Both the position numbers and the translations under genes were made by a program. A DNA stretch of 23,876 bases from a virus. The stretch is taken from positions 1 to 23,876 of the IMG/VR virus record IMGVR_UViG_3300028800_000310; one strand, written 5' to 3'. This document shows, piece after piece, positions 7,240 through 15,994 of this stretch (position 1 is its first letter; each line of letters opens with the position of its first letter). The notes beneath the pieces were generated by a model, which saw only the letters and a program-made list of their open reading frames with translations, searched no databases and had not been told where the DNA came from.

Positions 7240-10200
7240 TGCTTCGTACCGTCCGCAGCGTAGATGGTTCCATCAGGCGCCACCCAGCGATAAGCCCCAG
7301 TTGCCTTGCTACGCTGTAGCTTAGCGTCGGGCGGAACGCTAGGTGGTCGTGGTGGCTCGGGCGGTTTTGCTGCCGGAGTTGCAGCCGGCGCGGCGGTTGT
7401 TGCGGGCGCGGCCGGTGCCGTTGCAGCCGGCGCGGCTCCTGGGGTAGCTGGTGTCGGCGATACACCGTAACGCTTTTCCCAATAATCCAAGGTCGATTCG
7501 GGTGCGTTCTTCTTGCCCATGTTGGCGGGCTCGGCGCTCCACGCCTTCCACCCACCTTGCGCCAAGGTAAGGCGCCGGATCGTTTCCTGATCCGCGTTCG
7601 GGGCTTTATGCGCCAGGACGAGAGCCTCCTGGAACGTCATTTCAGGAAGAGCCGGGTTGTCGCGGCGCTGCTTCTGATTCTCATCGAGCAGACGATTGGC
7701 GATGCCCTCGACCGCGCCCGCGGCGTGCTGCGCCGGTCGCGTCTTCACATCGGCCGGTACTGGCATGCCGGTCACGCCGTCAAACGCGCTCCCCGGTCTG
7801 GTGGAATCGAAAAGGATAGGATGACCCTCTTCCGTCTCTATCCCGGCCGGCTTCAAATTCATCTTCGACGGTCGGGTCTCGACCCCGGAATCGATCGGGC
7901 CACCGGTGACACCATCCACGGTCCGGCCGCTGTATTTGTCTATCATAATCGGATGGCCGTCCGCCGTCTCACGACCGGTCGGCGTGAGGTTCAAGCGCTG
8001 CCGGAACTGCGCCTGCGATTCCTCCGATTTCTGGTGGGTGTTCGCTTCCTGCGTCAAAACGTCGAGGTGGCGACGGTGATAGGTGAGGTCGTCGTCGAGC
8101 TTCTTGGCCTCGAGGTTGATCTTGTCCTGACTGAGTTTGGCGGCCTGTTCTTGCTGTTTCTCCTGCGCATAGGTCTGAGCGCCGGAGACTATCCCCTCGC
8201 CCACCGCAACCCCGGCGAAGGGCGAGTGCGACGCCATCATGCTGCCGCCCGCCATGATGAGCGCCGGCCACAGCTTGGACTTTGACGACCAGTCGATATC
8301 GGGGGATGGCGCGACCCCGCTGGACGCGGACGCGCTTGGCGATGGCGCCGCCGCACCGCTGGTTCTTGGCTCTCCGGCCCCACGATTGAGGACGTCACTC
8401 ACATAGGACGAGGTCGATTTGCCATTACCGTCGCTGGCATCCTTGATCCATGGCGTCGGGCTACCTGGAGGTGCAACATTGCCTGGTCCGGAAAAATAGG
8501 CCACGGCGGCACGAGCCGGGTCGCCACCATAGCGATGCCAATAATCATCGAGGATGCGCTTGCTGACGGCACGGTTATCGTCTGGATCATCAATCCGCTC
8601 ACCGGGCTTCGCGTATTGCGTAAACGTCTGAGGCAAAATTTGACCTGGGCCCCGAGCGTTATCGGTACTAACTCCGACATTGTTACGATTGCCACTCTCT
8701 TGGTTCAGGATGGCATTGGTCAGGGATGGCGGGGCGCCCCCGCTCGTGCCCTTGGTCACTTCGGGCGGTAAAACACCATCATTGGAAGCCAGTCGAACCG
8801 GTGGCCCGGCGCCATAACCCGGTGGGACAACGATGCTGTCCGGCGTCTGAGCCGGAACGACGCCATTGGCCGAAACATCAACGTCGGGATCGCTGTCCCC
8901 GCCGCCATCGGCGTATCCCGGCGCCAACGACGGCAGCCGACCACTCTCCATGGCCGTCTCGCTGAAGAAGTCCGGCGCCGCCGCGACGAGATCGGGATTG
9001 ATGCCGTTCGCCGTCATCGAGTCGCTACCGCCATTGCCGCCATTGCCGCCGCCGTCGGCGTAATGGTGAACTACACCGCCCCGGCGATACACCGCTCCGG
9101 CGCTACTATCGCCACCGGATGGCGAGCCGATCATCGGGGACGCATTGAGGGGGAGGCCGGCGTAGGCACCTCCACCGCCACCACTTGGAACCACCCCGCT
9201 CGCCGGTGTCGGCGGTAGGATGTTAGTCGGCGGAGCCGGCGTGTTCATGCCGTTGCGGATGGCATTGGCGAGTTGGCCAACCGAATTGGCCTGGTTCGTC
9301 AGTGACGGCTGCTGCTGTTGCTGCGTTTGCTGCTGTTGCTGCGTTTGCGGCGGAGGCGGAGCGCCTGGGCCCCTGGTGATGGACGCCTGCGGCACCCAAA
9401 TCTTGGCCGAGCCGTACGGCGAGCCGACCGCCCCATAGGGCGCGGCTGCGACACCGGTAGCGGCGCCACCGTCGTCAAAGCCGGGCACCATACCGCCAGA
9501 GGCACGATGATGGTGCACGCGGCTGAGCACGGTAAATCTTGGATCCTCGAAGTGCAGTTGATGGCCGGGCGACATGGTCCGCGCCATGTGAGCGGCCTGG
9601 TGGGGAGCGGTGACGTGCGTACCCGCCGCGGCGCGCGCTTCCGTACCGTCTGGATGGCGCTCGACCACCGCCACCGGTATCTCGCCGCCGTGCATCCGCG
9701 CCATGATCTCGTGCTTGGAGAACGGGCCAAGGTCGAGCAAGTGATGCTCGTCGCCATGTTCGACGGTCCGCCGCACCTCGGCACCGCTGATAAGCTTCGG
9801 GTTGAAGTGGAAAACCTCGCCGTGCACGGAAACGCGCGACATGCCGTGAGGCAGCGACAATTCTCTGCTCCCATGGGGGAACATCTGCACGCGGCGGTGC
9901 CCGGCGATAAGCTGCCGCTGCTGCAAGCGCAATGTCTGTGGCGACTCCGGTACCGTTGGCGTCCGATTGGCAACACCGTCGGCAGGGACACCACCGCCGC
10001 GCGCCAAGGCGGCAATCGCGGGCGCAAGCCACCCGGCAGAACCGCCAGCGCCGGCAAAAGCACCAGTGCCGCCTAAGATGCCGGCGCCGGATGTCAGGAG
10101 GCCGCCAAGCTGGCTGAACAAGTTCGGGTTTGGATTCACCGTCTGTGACGTGCCGCCCATCTGCGAGCCGACACCGGTATCGATGCCGGACTGCCATTGC

Positions 10201-10901
10201 GTCGTCTGGAACGGGTAGGCCAACTGATTGAGGAATTGCTGGTAGTTCCACAGGTCAGTCTGCTGCTGGGTCTGCTGCTCGAGCGTGCCGGCGCCGATCT
10301 GAGCGTTCGCCCCGGTAAGTGCGGCGTTCTCGCCGGCCACACCAAGAGCCCCGATATTTTGCGCCCCGGATTCCTGGGCCTGCTGTTCGGATAGTGCGGT
10401 ATTGACGCCCTGAGTGTAGCCCGAACTCTCCAAGCCAGCGATGATCGGCGCCTCGGCGGTTTGCTGCTGATTCGCAAGGATGCCCTGTGCGACCGCCTCA
10501 CGGTTGCCGCCAAAGGCGCCAGAGGAAATGGCATTGCCCTCGACCTGCTGTTGCTGCTGCGCGTTCGTGTTGGCGAATTGCTGCTCGGTCGCATTGACGA
10601 CGTTCGACGTCCAGGGATTGACGTACTGCTGGATATCGCCGGACGTGATCGGCGTCGCCGCACCAGCGGCTAGACCTTCCGATTCCCCGATGTATGGCAG
10701 CGCGGAATAAGCGTTCTCATTGATGCCGTGGATGCCGGCGTATTGCTGCGGATCGACAGGCGCGACGCCCTCACCGCCGTACGGCGTGTACGGCGTGGAC
10801 GCGACACTCGCCGCTTGGGGCAATAGTCCCTGGTACGCCGCCAATGCTGTAGAGTTTGGCGTCGAGGTAGTGGTAGTGGTGTTCTTATTGCCCCCGCACA
10901 T
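7236..10901 (-). CDS. Virion/ejection protein with internal lytic transglycosylase domain (1221 aa)
   Basis: This long protein has several low-complexity segments. Residues 1-280 are Gln/Ala/Asn-rich and start MCGGNK, with the NPW and GAFGGNRE signatures of podovirus internal or tail-tip proteins. Residues about 315-480 form an unrecognised His-rich segment, followed by Gln and Gly repeats. A lytic transglycosylase (SLT-type) domain spans about 725-840: ILNQESGN with Glu735 as the likely catalytic acid, then ARGPGQI and AVAYFSGPGN. A Gly/Ala hydrophobic stretch and a Lys/Gln-rich coiled coil (about 895-985) follow, with an Ala/Pro-rich tail. Such proteins locally open peptidoglycan during DNA entry. 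ATG at 10901 overlaps the GNAT stop by one base (TGATG), and its own stop overlaps the GTG of the giant gene. Confidence 0.9.
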   Translation of the reverse strand: MCGGNKNTTTTTSTPNSTALAAYQGLLPQAASVASTPYTPYGGEGVAPVDPQQYAGIHGINENAYSALPYIGESEGLAAGAATPITSGDIQQYVNPWTSNVVNATEQQFANTNAQQQQQVEGNAISSGAFGGNREAVAQGILANQQQTAEAPIIAGLESSGYTQGVNTALSEQQAQESGAQNIGALGVAGENAALTGANAQIGAGTLEQQTQQQTDLWNYQQFLNQLAYPFQTTQWQSGIDTGVGSQMGGTSQTVNPNPNLFSQLGGLLTSGAGILGGTGAFAGAGGSAGWLAPAIAALARGGGVPADGVANRTPTVPESPQTLRLQQRQLIAGHRRVQMFPHGSRELSLPHGMSRVSVHGEVFHFNPKLISGAEVRRTVEHGDEHHLLDLGPFSKHEIMARMHGGEIPVAVVERHPDGTEARAAAGTHVTAPHQAAHMARTMSPGHQLHFEDPRFTVLSRVHHHRASGGMVPGFDDGGAATGVAAAPYGAVGSPYGSAKIWVPQASITRGPGAPPPPQTQQQQQTQQQQQPSLTNQANSVGQLANAIRNGMNTPAPPTNILPPTPASGVVPSGGGGGAYAGLPLNASPMIGSPSGGDSSAGAVYRRGGVVHHYADGGGNGGNGGSDSMTANGINPDLVAAAPDFFSETAMESGRLPSLAPGYADGGGDSDPDVDVSANGVVPAQTPDSIVVPPGYGAGPPVRLASNDGVLPPEVTKGTSGGAPPSLTNAILNQESGNRNNVGVSTDNARGPGQILPQTFTQYAKPGERIDDPDDNRAVSKRILDDYWHRYGGDPARAAVAYFSGPGNVAPPGSPTPWIKDASDGNGKSTSSYVSDVLNRGAGEPRTSGAAAPSPSASASSGVAPSPDIDWSSKSKLWPALIMAGGSMMASHSPFAGVAVGEGIVSGAQTYAQEKQQEQAAKLSQDKINLEAKKLDDDLTYHRRHLDVLTQEANTHQKSEESQAQFRQRLNLTPTGRETADGHPIMIDKYSGRTVDGVTGGPIDSGVETRPSKMNLKPAGIETEEGHPILFDSTRPGSAFDGVTGMPVPADVKTRPAQHAAGAVEGIANRLLDENQKQRRDNPALPEMTFQEALVLAHKAPNADQETIRRLTLAQGGWKAWSAEPANMGKKNAPESTLDYWEKRYGVSPTPATPGAAPAATAPAAPATTAAPAATPAAKPPEPPRPPSVPPDAKLQRSKATGAYRWVAPDGTIYAADGTKQ
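9310..9345 (-). repeat. Tandem 18-bp repeat coding for TQQQQQ units
   Basis: The plus-strand unit tgctgctgttgctgcgtt occurs twice back to back (9310-9327 and 9328-9345). Within the ejection protein it encodes Gln-rich TQQQQQ-type units in a Pro/Gln linker. It is probably a replication-slippage repeat in a flexible region. Confidence 0.85.
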
Positions 10902-11590
10902 CAGGAAGCCGCAGCCTGCGCCGCCCCCTTATTGGCCGGTCGTGTCGGCCCCCAAATCTTGTCCTCGGAACTGACGGCTTCGGCCGCCTCGCGCAATAGC
11001 GGCCCGATTTTTCGCTGTGCCACCTCGAACGTCACCTTGCGGTCGTTGCAAAGCTTGGCCGCCTCGCGGAGCTTGACCGCCAACGCGCCGTGGTCCTCCA
11101 TCGGCTCGTGGTCCCATTTCGCGTTGTAAATGAAGAACGCACCCGCGGCGTGACCGAGCAGTCGGTGATATAGCCGCACTTTCCCAGCCGTTCGATTGTC
11201 GGTGATGATGCCGGTCAGGAACGGGCATTGAGCGCCAAGGTTCTGCGACATCTTCTGCGCGCACTCCATCCCGAATCGAATCAAGGCTTCCGCAGCTTTG
11301 GACTTGCGGTACTCCTTATCGACAAAATTCCAAAGTTCGGCGAGGTGGGTATCGTCGCTGTAGTAGTAGTCTGACAGCATGATGCAGGTCGAAGCTTCTG
11401 GCTTGCCGACAGGACCTATCACCCCGAGGATGACGCCATCCCGCTGGTAATATCTCTGAAGCAGCGCGGCAACCTTGGCCTCGTTCAACGTGAACAAGCC
11501 GTTCTCGGCATGCAAGCGCCGGCACATCTCCATGATGGCCGGCTCATCCTCCGGAGCAGCAAGACGAACTTTTGGCAATTCCTGCTGCAT
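10901..11590 (-). CDS. GNAT-family N-acetyltransferase, phage type (229 aa)
   Basis: The N-terminus VRLAAPEDEPAIMEMCRRLH is the usual beta1-alpha1 opening of GNAT acetyltransferases. The region FVDKEYRKSKAAEALIRFG matches acetyl-CoA-binding motif A, with the usual R-x-x-G-x-G/A turn changed to RKSKAA. The later LYHRLLGHAAGAFFIYN matches the C-terminal beta strands. The last 60 residues form a charged helical tail ending in Ala-rich sequence. Phage-encoded GNATs near virion genes are known, but their substrates mostly are not. The start ATG directly abuts the TAA of the upstream gene, and the stop overlaps the next start, so it is translated with the ejection protein. Confidence 0.85.
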   Translation of the reverse strand: MQQELPKVRLAAPEDEPAIMEMCRRLHAENGLFTLNEAKVAALLQRYYQRDGVILGVIGPVGKPEASTCIMLSDYYYSDDTHLAELWNFVDKEYRKSKAAEALIRFGMECAQKMSQNLGAQCPFLTGIITDNRTAGKVRLYHRLLGHAAGAFFIYNAKWDHEPMEDHGALAVKLREAAKLCNDRKVTFEVAQRKIGPLLREAAEAVSSEDKIWGPTRPANKGAAQAAAS

Positions 11591-11893
11591 TTAATTAAGC
11601 GACCTTTCCGCTTCCTCCGGCTTGGCCTCCGCGCCGTCGCCGTTTGCCGCCTTTGCCGTGGCGACGCTCGCATCGTGCGACTGAAGGAGGTTTTGAAGGC
11701 TGGCCATCATCTGACGCGCGCACGGGATATCCATGCGCAGCCGGCCAACAATGACCGGGTCAGGGACTGCCGTTTTGCCGTCCTCTGACGGTGAAAACAG
11801 GAAGGCGCCCAACGTCATATTGACGACGCCATTGTTGATCCCTTGGCCAACAACGAGGTTGGCGAAAATCGGCTTGTCGTCGATCGATCTCAT
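11591..11893 (-). CDS. Small protein resembling DUF3467 (100 aa)
   Basis: The protein starts MRSIDDKPIFANLVVGQGIN, continues with a beta-rich stretch (VVNMTLGAFLFSP), a short loop, VIVGRLRMDIPCARQMMASL and a charged Ala/Glu-rich tail. A strand-rich half followed by an R-x-R-M/I-x-x-x-x-A helix resembles DUF3467 proteins; this match is from memory and tentative. The ATG overlaps the upstream stop as ATGA, and its TAA abuts the GNAT start. Cellular role unknown. Confidence 0.75.
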   Translation of the reverse strand: MRSIDDKPIFANLVVGQGINNGVVNMTLGAFLFSPSEDGKTAVPDPVIVGRLRMDIPCARQMMASLQNLLQSHDASVATAKAANGDGAEAKPEEAERSLN

Positions 11894-12297
11894 GTAATTG
11901 TCTCCATGGGCACGTCATATTCACACGGGATCGCATCAGAAGAACCGTTGAGCAGTTCAGCCATCCTGACAAGCATCGGCCGAAATTTTCCGATGTAACT
12001 GCGGTCCGCGATATCGCTTCGTTCAATGAAGCCCTTAACAACGCGCCGGATGTCGCTTTTCGCGACAATCACAATGAGGCGATCATGCTCAATGTCGACT
12101 ATGATATCGCCATCAACCGGGTACCGGTGATCGAGAAAGACGCCACCTAGCTCCATCCGCAAACCGGGCCACAATAAATCGCGCACTGCACTTAACGCTA
12201 CCGGATAGCGTGGTGCTGCCGCTTCGGCCGATACCGGAACGATGTGGCCAACGAACGGAATAGCGGCGATTGCGGTTAGGACAGAGCGACGGTTCAT
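11890..12297 (-). CDS. Small phage protein with a twin-arginine signal (135 aa)
   Basis: I chose ATG at 12297-12295, which overlaps the upstream stop as ATGA and begins MNRRSVLTAIAAIPFVG. This is a twin-arginine motif followed by a hydrophobic stretch and an Ala-x-Ala-type region (SAEAAAP), i.e. a Tat-like signal peptide. A longer frame reaches 12411, but those 38 residues only overlap the upstream gene. The mature part is strand-rich and acidic (GDIIVDIEHDRLIVIVAKSD) with a helical C-terminus; no domain recognised. An exported or envelope-associated role during assembly or lysis is inferred from the signal only. Confidence 0.78.
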   Translation of the reverse strand: MNRRSVLTAIAAIPFVGHIVPVSAEAAAPRYPVALSAVRDLLWPGLRMELGGVFLDHRYPVDGDIIVDIEHDRLIVIVAKSDIRRVVKGFIERSDIADRSYIGKFRPMLVRMAELLNGSSDAIPCEYDVPMETIT

Positions 12298-13370
12298 GCT
12301 GCCCACCTCAATGCGATTTCCAGCCCAACGCCGCCACCTGTCCAGCGCTTCGCCGGAGGCGGCAGCTTCTTCTGGGTTTCGATTTCCTTCTTGCGGGTGT
12401 CCATCACCCACTTGTCGAGAATCTTGTGCCCGGCTTTCAGGCTACCGAACTTGGCGATGATGACTTGCGGCGGGATGACGTACTCGCCACCGCTGATATC
12501 AACGTCGACCGGCTCGAAGTGATCGGTACCGCGCGCGCCCCCTTCGCTGTAGCCACCGGTCCAGAACTTCGTCATCGGCTTCGGCGGCTTCGGTAGACCA
12601 GCGCCATGCGCAATCTTCGGCGCCCCGGCGCCGTACGGGCCGCTGAACATCTTGCTCGCCAGCGACATACCGGCAAGCGTATTCCCGCTCCCCATCGAAG
12701 CAATGTGCTGCGCCGGCAGGACGTACGAGCCAGCCGGCACCTTCACCTTGTGATTGTCGGTGCGGCCCGGAACGCTCGACAGCACCGGCCCGACGTGAAG
12801 CTGCCGCATCGCATTGCGCTCGTAATACGGCGGCCGGATTTGCGGGCCTTCCGCGATATTGAAGCCGCCGCCACCGGCGCGTTGCGCGACACCGCCCCGG
12901 TTCATCAATTTTTGCTGGATCGGGTTGTTCGGTGCGGGAGGCACGATCCCTGTCGCGGCCGGAACCACAGCGGCATTTGGCGTCGTGGCGGCTGCGGCCG
13001 GAGCTACACCCTGCGCCTGGGCCTGAGTGTTGGCCACCGGAGGCGAGGTCGAGGTGGTCGAGGGAACACTGGAAGGGGCGGACGTATTGGTCGAGCCGGC
13101 AGGGGCGGCAACGCCGGACGTCCCTGCGCCGGCACTCAAAGCGTTTATGACCGCCGTCACCGGATTCGCAGGGGGGGCAGTCCCGCCAGCATCGTAATGC
13201 GGGACAATTCCACCCGCCGCGCGCCCCGCCGCTGCGCGGCGTTGCGTCTCTAAGGCGATCGCGATGGCTTGCTTGCGGCTTTGGACGTGCGGGCTCTTGC
13301 CGATGTCCCCGAACAGCGTGTGCATGTTGCGGTGGAGTGCAGCGGGGGTGGATGAGTGCTCAAGCGGCAT
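12294..13370 (-). CDS. Virion-associated protein with paired Gly-x-Tyr-Val-x-Pro motifs (358 aa)
   Basis: The N-terminus has SPHVQSRKQAIAIAL, an opening common in small phage proteins. Residues about 75-165 are an Ala/Pro/Thr/Ser-rich disordered linker. The C-terminal half carries two related segments: VPAGSYVLPAQHIASMGSGN, and ISGGEYVIPPQVIIAKFG followed by a basic helix. The form GEYVxPxxV...G...LD is widespread in podovirus structural proteins as far as I recall, with unsettled function. Near residue 55, GGIVPHYDAGG matches motifs in the ejection protein. It lies between the tail nozzle module and a Tat-signal gene. The sequence supports a structural or ejection-associated role but no activity. 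Confidence 0.82.
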   Translation of the reverse strand: MPLEHSSTPAALHRNMHTLFGDIGKSPHVQSRKQAIAIALETQRRAAAGRAAGGIVPHYDAGGTAPPANPVTAVINALSAGAGTSGVAAPAGSTNTSAPSSVPSTTSTSPPVANTQAQAQGVAPAAAATTPNAAVVPAATGIVPPAPNNPIQQKLMNRGGVAQRAGGGGFNIAEGPQIRPPYYERNAMRQLHVGPVLSSVPGRTDNHKVKVPAGSYVLPAQHIASMGSGNTLAGMSLASKMFSGPYGAGAPKIAHGAGLPKPPKPMTKFWTGGYSEGGARGTDHFEPVDVDISGGEYVIPPQVIIAKFGSLKAGHKILDKWVMDTRKKEIETQKKLPPPAKRWTGGGVGLEIALRWAA

Positions 13371-13382
13371 CTTTTGTCTCGC

Positions 13383-13709
13383 TCACTTGCCCAGAACTGA
13401 CCATTGCGTGCCGTTCCACCAGACCAGGTAAGTCACGGCCCCCGTACTTGCGGTAGCATTTGCTCCCCACGCGAGCGCAGATGCACCGTTCGTAATGAAG
13501 GCCAACATACCGATAGACGGCGAACTCGGCAACGTAGCGACCGTGTAGCCCTTAACACTTTGAGGAAAATTGACCGCCTGGATAGCAGCAATCAACTCCT
13601 GACCATTTTTGTAGAGGTTCGTGAGTTGGCGGACGACGCCTTGAAGCTGGGTCGCTAGATCGGTCGAACCGGCGCTACCTTGGCCAGGAGCGGTGGGTTG
13701 CTCAGCCAT
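13383..13709 (-). CDS. Small tail-associated phage protein (108 aa)
   Basis: The N-terminal half is helical (LATQLQGVVRQLTNLYKNGQ). The C-terminal half reads YTVATLPSSPSIGMLAFITN and ends TYLVWWNGTQWSVLG. The latter resembles the common phage module in which ATLP...G..A.VTD precedes a small beta structure ending in DGTNW, found in tail fibre-like and head-decoration proteins. The ATG overlaps the nozzle stop by one base (TGATG). It is probably a minor tail or fibre-associated protein; the exact role is unknown. Confidence 0.8.
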   Translation of the reverse strand: MAEQPTAPGQGSAGSTDLATQLQGVVRQLTNLYKNGQELIAAIQAVNFPQSVKGYTVATLPSSPSIGMLAFITNGASALAWGANATASTGAVTYLVWWNGTQWSVLGK

Positions 13710-15985
13710 CAGCGCCTCCCTGCCGGCTCATAGCGGTACTTGATCGAGCCGATTCGCCAGAAGCTTCCGATGTCGCTTGACGTGATGGTGATGCTCAGCA
13801 TGCGCCCCCGGAACCGAACCGATAGAAACTCGGTTGCCTGCGTCACCGTATATGGCCCGTAACTAATCGGCGTGTCGCCGGGGAAGTTGACGACGTTGAA
13901 CGTCATCTGAATCTGCGCCGACGGGCCCCCGGTGAACGTGCTCCATTTGAAATCCGGGATGATCTGGTCGACGAAGGTATAGTCCTCGCTCTCCTGCAAA
14001 TAGAAGAAACCGGTGGTGAAGGAGGCGACCAGCGGCGAGCCGGCAGCGTCAGGGCTGACTTCGTGCTGGTAGATTAGACCGTTCGAAGCCGCGCCGATCG
14101 GCATGCCGAGGACGCTTTCATCGGTCCATGCCGATCTGTTCATCGGGCCAATGTCCCAGGGCGCACCCGGCTCCGTGATGTTCATTTTGACGTAACTGTC
14201 ACACTCGCCGGACGAGCTCGCCGCGCTTGGATAAAGCCAGCCGACTTCGTTGTACGGCGTGTTCGGCATGGCCCGGACGTTTTGCAGGAAGCTGGTGTTG
14301 ATGTTTTGGAACACCGCATCCCACACCGGGCATGGGATCACGTTGGCGCCGTTGCTGGTGTACGAAGCGAAATTGCTCGGCGCCATCCAGAACACCGAAC
14401 CGCGAAGCTGCTGGACGGCATGAGACGACACCGCCCCGAGGCCGGCGCCAATCTTGTTGAAGCCGAAGACGTCAGGCACCCCGATATAGTTCATCGCCCA
14501 TAGGTCGAGGTCGGTCCAAAGCAGGTTTTGATTGGAAACCGCCATGCCGGCCACGAGCCGGCTGCCGGTCGGGATGGGGAAGTTTCCGGCCTGGTCCGCC
14601 GCGTCCGGGTCCCATTGAAAGAAATTGCCGGCGTCTGACCACTGCACGAGAAGCGGCTGCTGCTGGACACCGACACCGCCTGGGTTCTGTTCCGACACCG
14701 ACGAGCCGTAAGCAATAAGGATTTGCTCGGTTGTCGAAATGAAGATGCCCTCATTGAAGGCTGGACCGCTCGCTATAACTTGCGCGTTCTGAAATCCGCT
14801 CTCCGGGTCCCAGTAATAGATGGGGCCGTTCTCCGGGCACGCGATGAGGATTTCGCCCCAATTGTCGGAAGTCCAATCCGTAGCGGTGATGGGAGTGCCG
14901 GTCTGGGAGCCGCTGGTGGTGGTGCCGGTGCCGAAGCCGCCGCTGCCGAAGCCGCCAAGACCGAAGCCGGTTCCCGCAGGGGGTGGCCCCAAGGCGATGT
15001 AATAGACCAGTTCAGCGGCGCCAGCGTTCATGGCGAACGTGCCGGTGCCGGTCGCCAAGGTGGTGGCCGCGATGGCGAAATTATTAACGTCAGTGACCGA
15101 GGACACCTCATAGGCGCCCCCAATGGTGACGCCTTCCCCCGTTGTCGGGATCTGGAAAACGACAGTCGAGCCGATGGAAAGCCCGTGGTTGATGAACGCG
15201 ACCGCGACGGTCTGGCTGCCGTTGGTTGTCGTGAAGACCGGCAGGCTGCAAAAGACGATTTGATCGCCATTGCCGACGCCAGGAGCGGCAGCGTTATTAT
15301 TCATCGTGACGGTCGTGCCCGTAGAGGCAGTAACGACTGTGCTCGGCGGGATAGAGCTCGGGTTGGTGAGATTGGCAATCACCATCCCATCGACGAGCCA
15401 CGACGGAGTTGTGCCGAAATGAAGGGTGTTATTGCCGATGGCCGTCGTTCCGTTCGTCGCCGTCGGGTTGGTTTCGGTCGTCGTCGCGTTTGACGCGGCT
15501 GTAATGTTGTAGGAGTGCGTCCCCGTTATCTGAGTGATCGGGTAAAGGCCGAAAAGTAGGAGACCGCCAATCGATATCGGTACGTTGAAGAACACGGTGT
15601 CATCGACCGTGACGTTGCTGATATTGGGGTCGACTACGTTGACGGTCGGACTTGAAGCCGTGGTCGAGAAGTTCGGTGCAAAGTTCGATATCAACGTCTG
15701 CGGCGTGATGTCCTGGAGGTTGCCGTCGGTGATGACGACAAGCTTAGAACCGGTCCCCGTGGTGCCGATCGCAAGGTGATCGTTTCCATTGAGGTCCTCC
15801 CAGGCATGAAGATCGCGCGGGACACCTGAAATGGCGAACGGGTAAAGCTGGAGCCAGCCGCCGAGCTTCTGGACCAGCGAGTCGCGAAATCGAATTAGGC
15901 TGCTGACAGCAATGCCGGCCCGCAAAAGGGTCGGTGTGCGCTCTACATTTACGCCGGGGACAAGAGTGACGCTGCCAAACGCCAT
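13709..15985 (-). CDS. Podovirus tail nozzle / tubular-B-like protein (758 aa)
   Basis: The protein opens LVPGVNVERTPTLLRAG, then FRDSLVQKLGGW, the usual start of nozzle proteins related to P22 gp10 and T7 gp12. The middle is Thr/Gly/Asn-rich beta structure with a Gly/Phe run (GFGLGGFGSGGFGTG, about 340-355). The C-terminal half has the conserved series: WSDAGNFFQWDP, NLLWTDLDLWAMNYIG, VFGFNKIGAG, SVFWMAPSNF, CPVWDAVFQNIN and NEVGWLYPSA. These blocks match the propeller of podoviral nozzle proteins. It would form the lower tail tube and sits beside adaptor and collar genes as expected. Length is in the range for the family. Confidence 0.88.
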   Translation of the reverse strand: MAFGSVTLVPGVNVERTPTLLRAGIAVSSLIRFRDSLVQKLGGWLQLYPFAISGVPRDLHAWEDLNGNDHLAIGTTGTGSKLVVITDGNLQDITPQTLISNFAPNFSTTASSPTVNVVDPNISNVTVDDTVFFNVPISIGGLLLFGLYPITQITGTHSYNITAASNATTTETNPTATNGTTAIGNNTLHFGTTPSWLVDGMVIANLTNPSSIPPSTVVTASTGTTVTMNNNAAAPGVGNGDQIVFCSLPVFTTTNGSQTVAVAFINHGLSIGSTVVFQIPTTGEGVTIGGAYEVSSVTDVNNFAIAATTLATGTGTFAMNAGAAELVYYIALGPPPAGTGFGLGGFGSGGFGTGTTTSGSQTGTPITATDWTSDNWGEILIACPENGPIYYWDPESGFQNAQVIASGPAFNEGIFISTTEQILIAYGSSVSEQNPGGVGVQQQPLLVQWSDAGNFFQWDPDAADQAGNFPIPTGSRLVAGMAVSNQNLLWTDLDLWAMNYIGVPDVFGFNKIGAGLGAVSSHAVQQLRGSVFWMAPSNFASYTSNGANVIPCPVWDAVFQNINTSFLQNVRAMPNTPYNEVGWLYPSAASSSGECDSYVKMNITEPGAPWDIGPMNRSAWTDESVLGMPIGAASNGLIYQHEVSPDAAGSPLVASFTTGFFYLQESEDYTFVDQIIPDFKWSTFTGGPSAQIQMTFNVVNFPGDTPISYGPYTVTQATEFLSVRFRGRMLSITITSSDIGSFWRIGSIKYRYEPAGRR

Positions 15986-15994
15986 ATCGTCACG

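Noticed and set aside
7557-8285. 242-aa plus-strand open frame
   Set aside because: Antisense to the coiled-coil part of the ejection protein; Arg/Leu-rich and without a domain. No other plus-strand gene is supported in the window.
9475-10251. 258-aa minus-strand open frame inside the ejection gene
   Set aside because: Very Arg-rich product with Cys/Trp clusters, typical of a shadow; unlike the nested candidates it lacks normal composition.
12298-12411. 38-residue extension of the twin-arginine protein
   Set aside because: It overlaps the upstream gene with polar shadow sequence. The ATGA junction gives a start directly at the signal peptide.
14919-14970. Gly/Phe repeat run read as a DNA repeat element
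   Set aside because: It is a simple coding repeat in the tail nozzle with no regular spacer structure, so not a CRISPR or mobile-element repeat.
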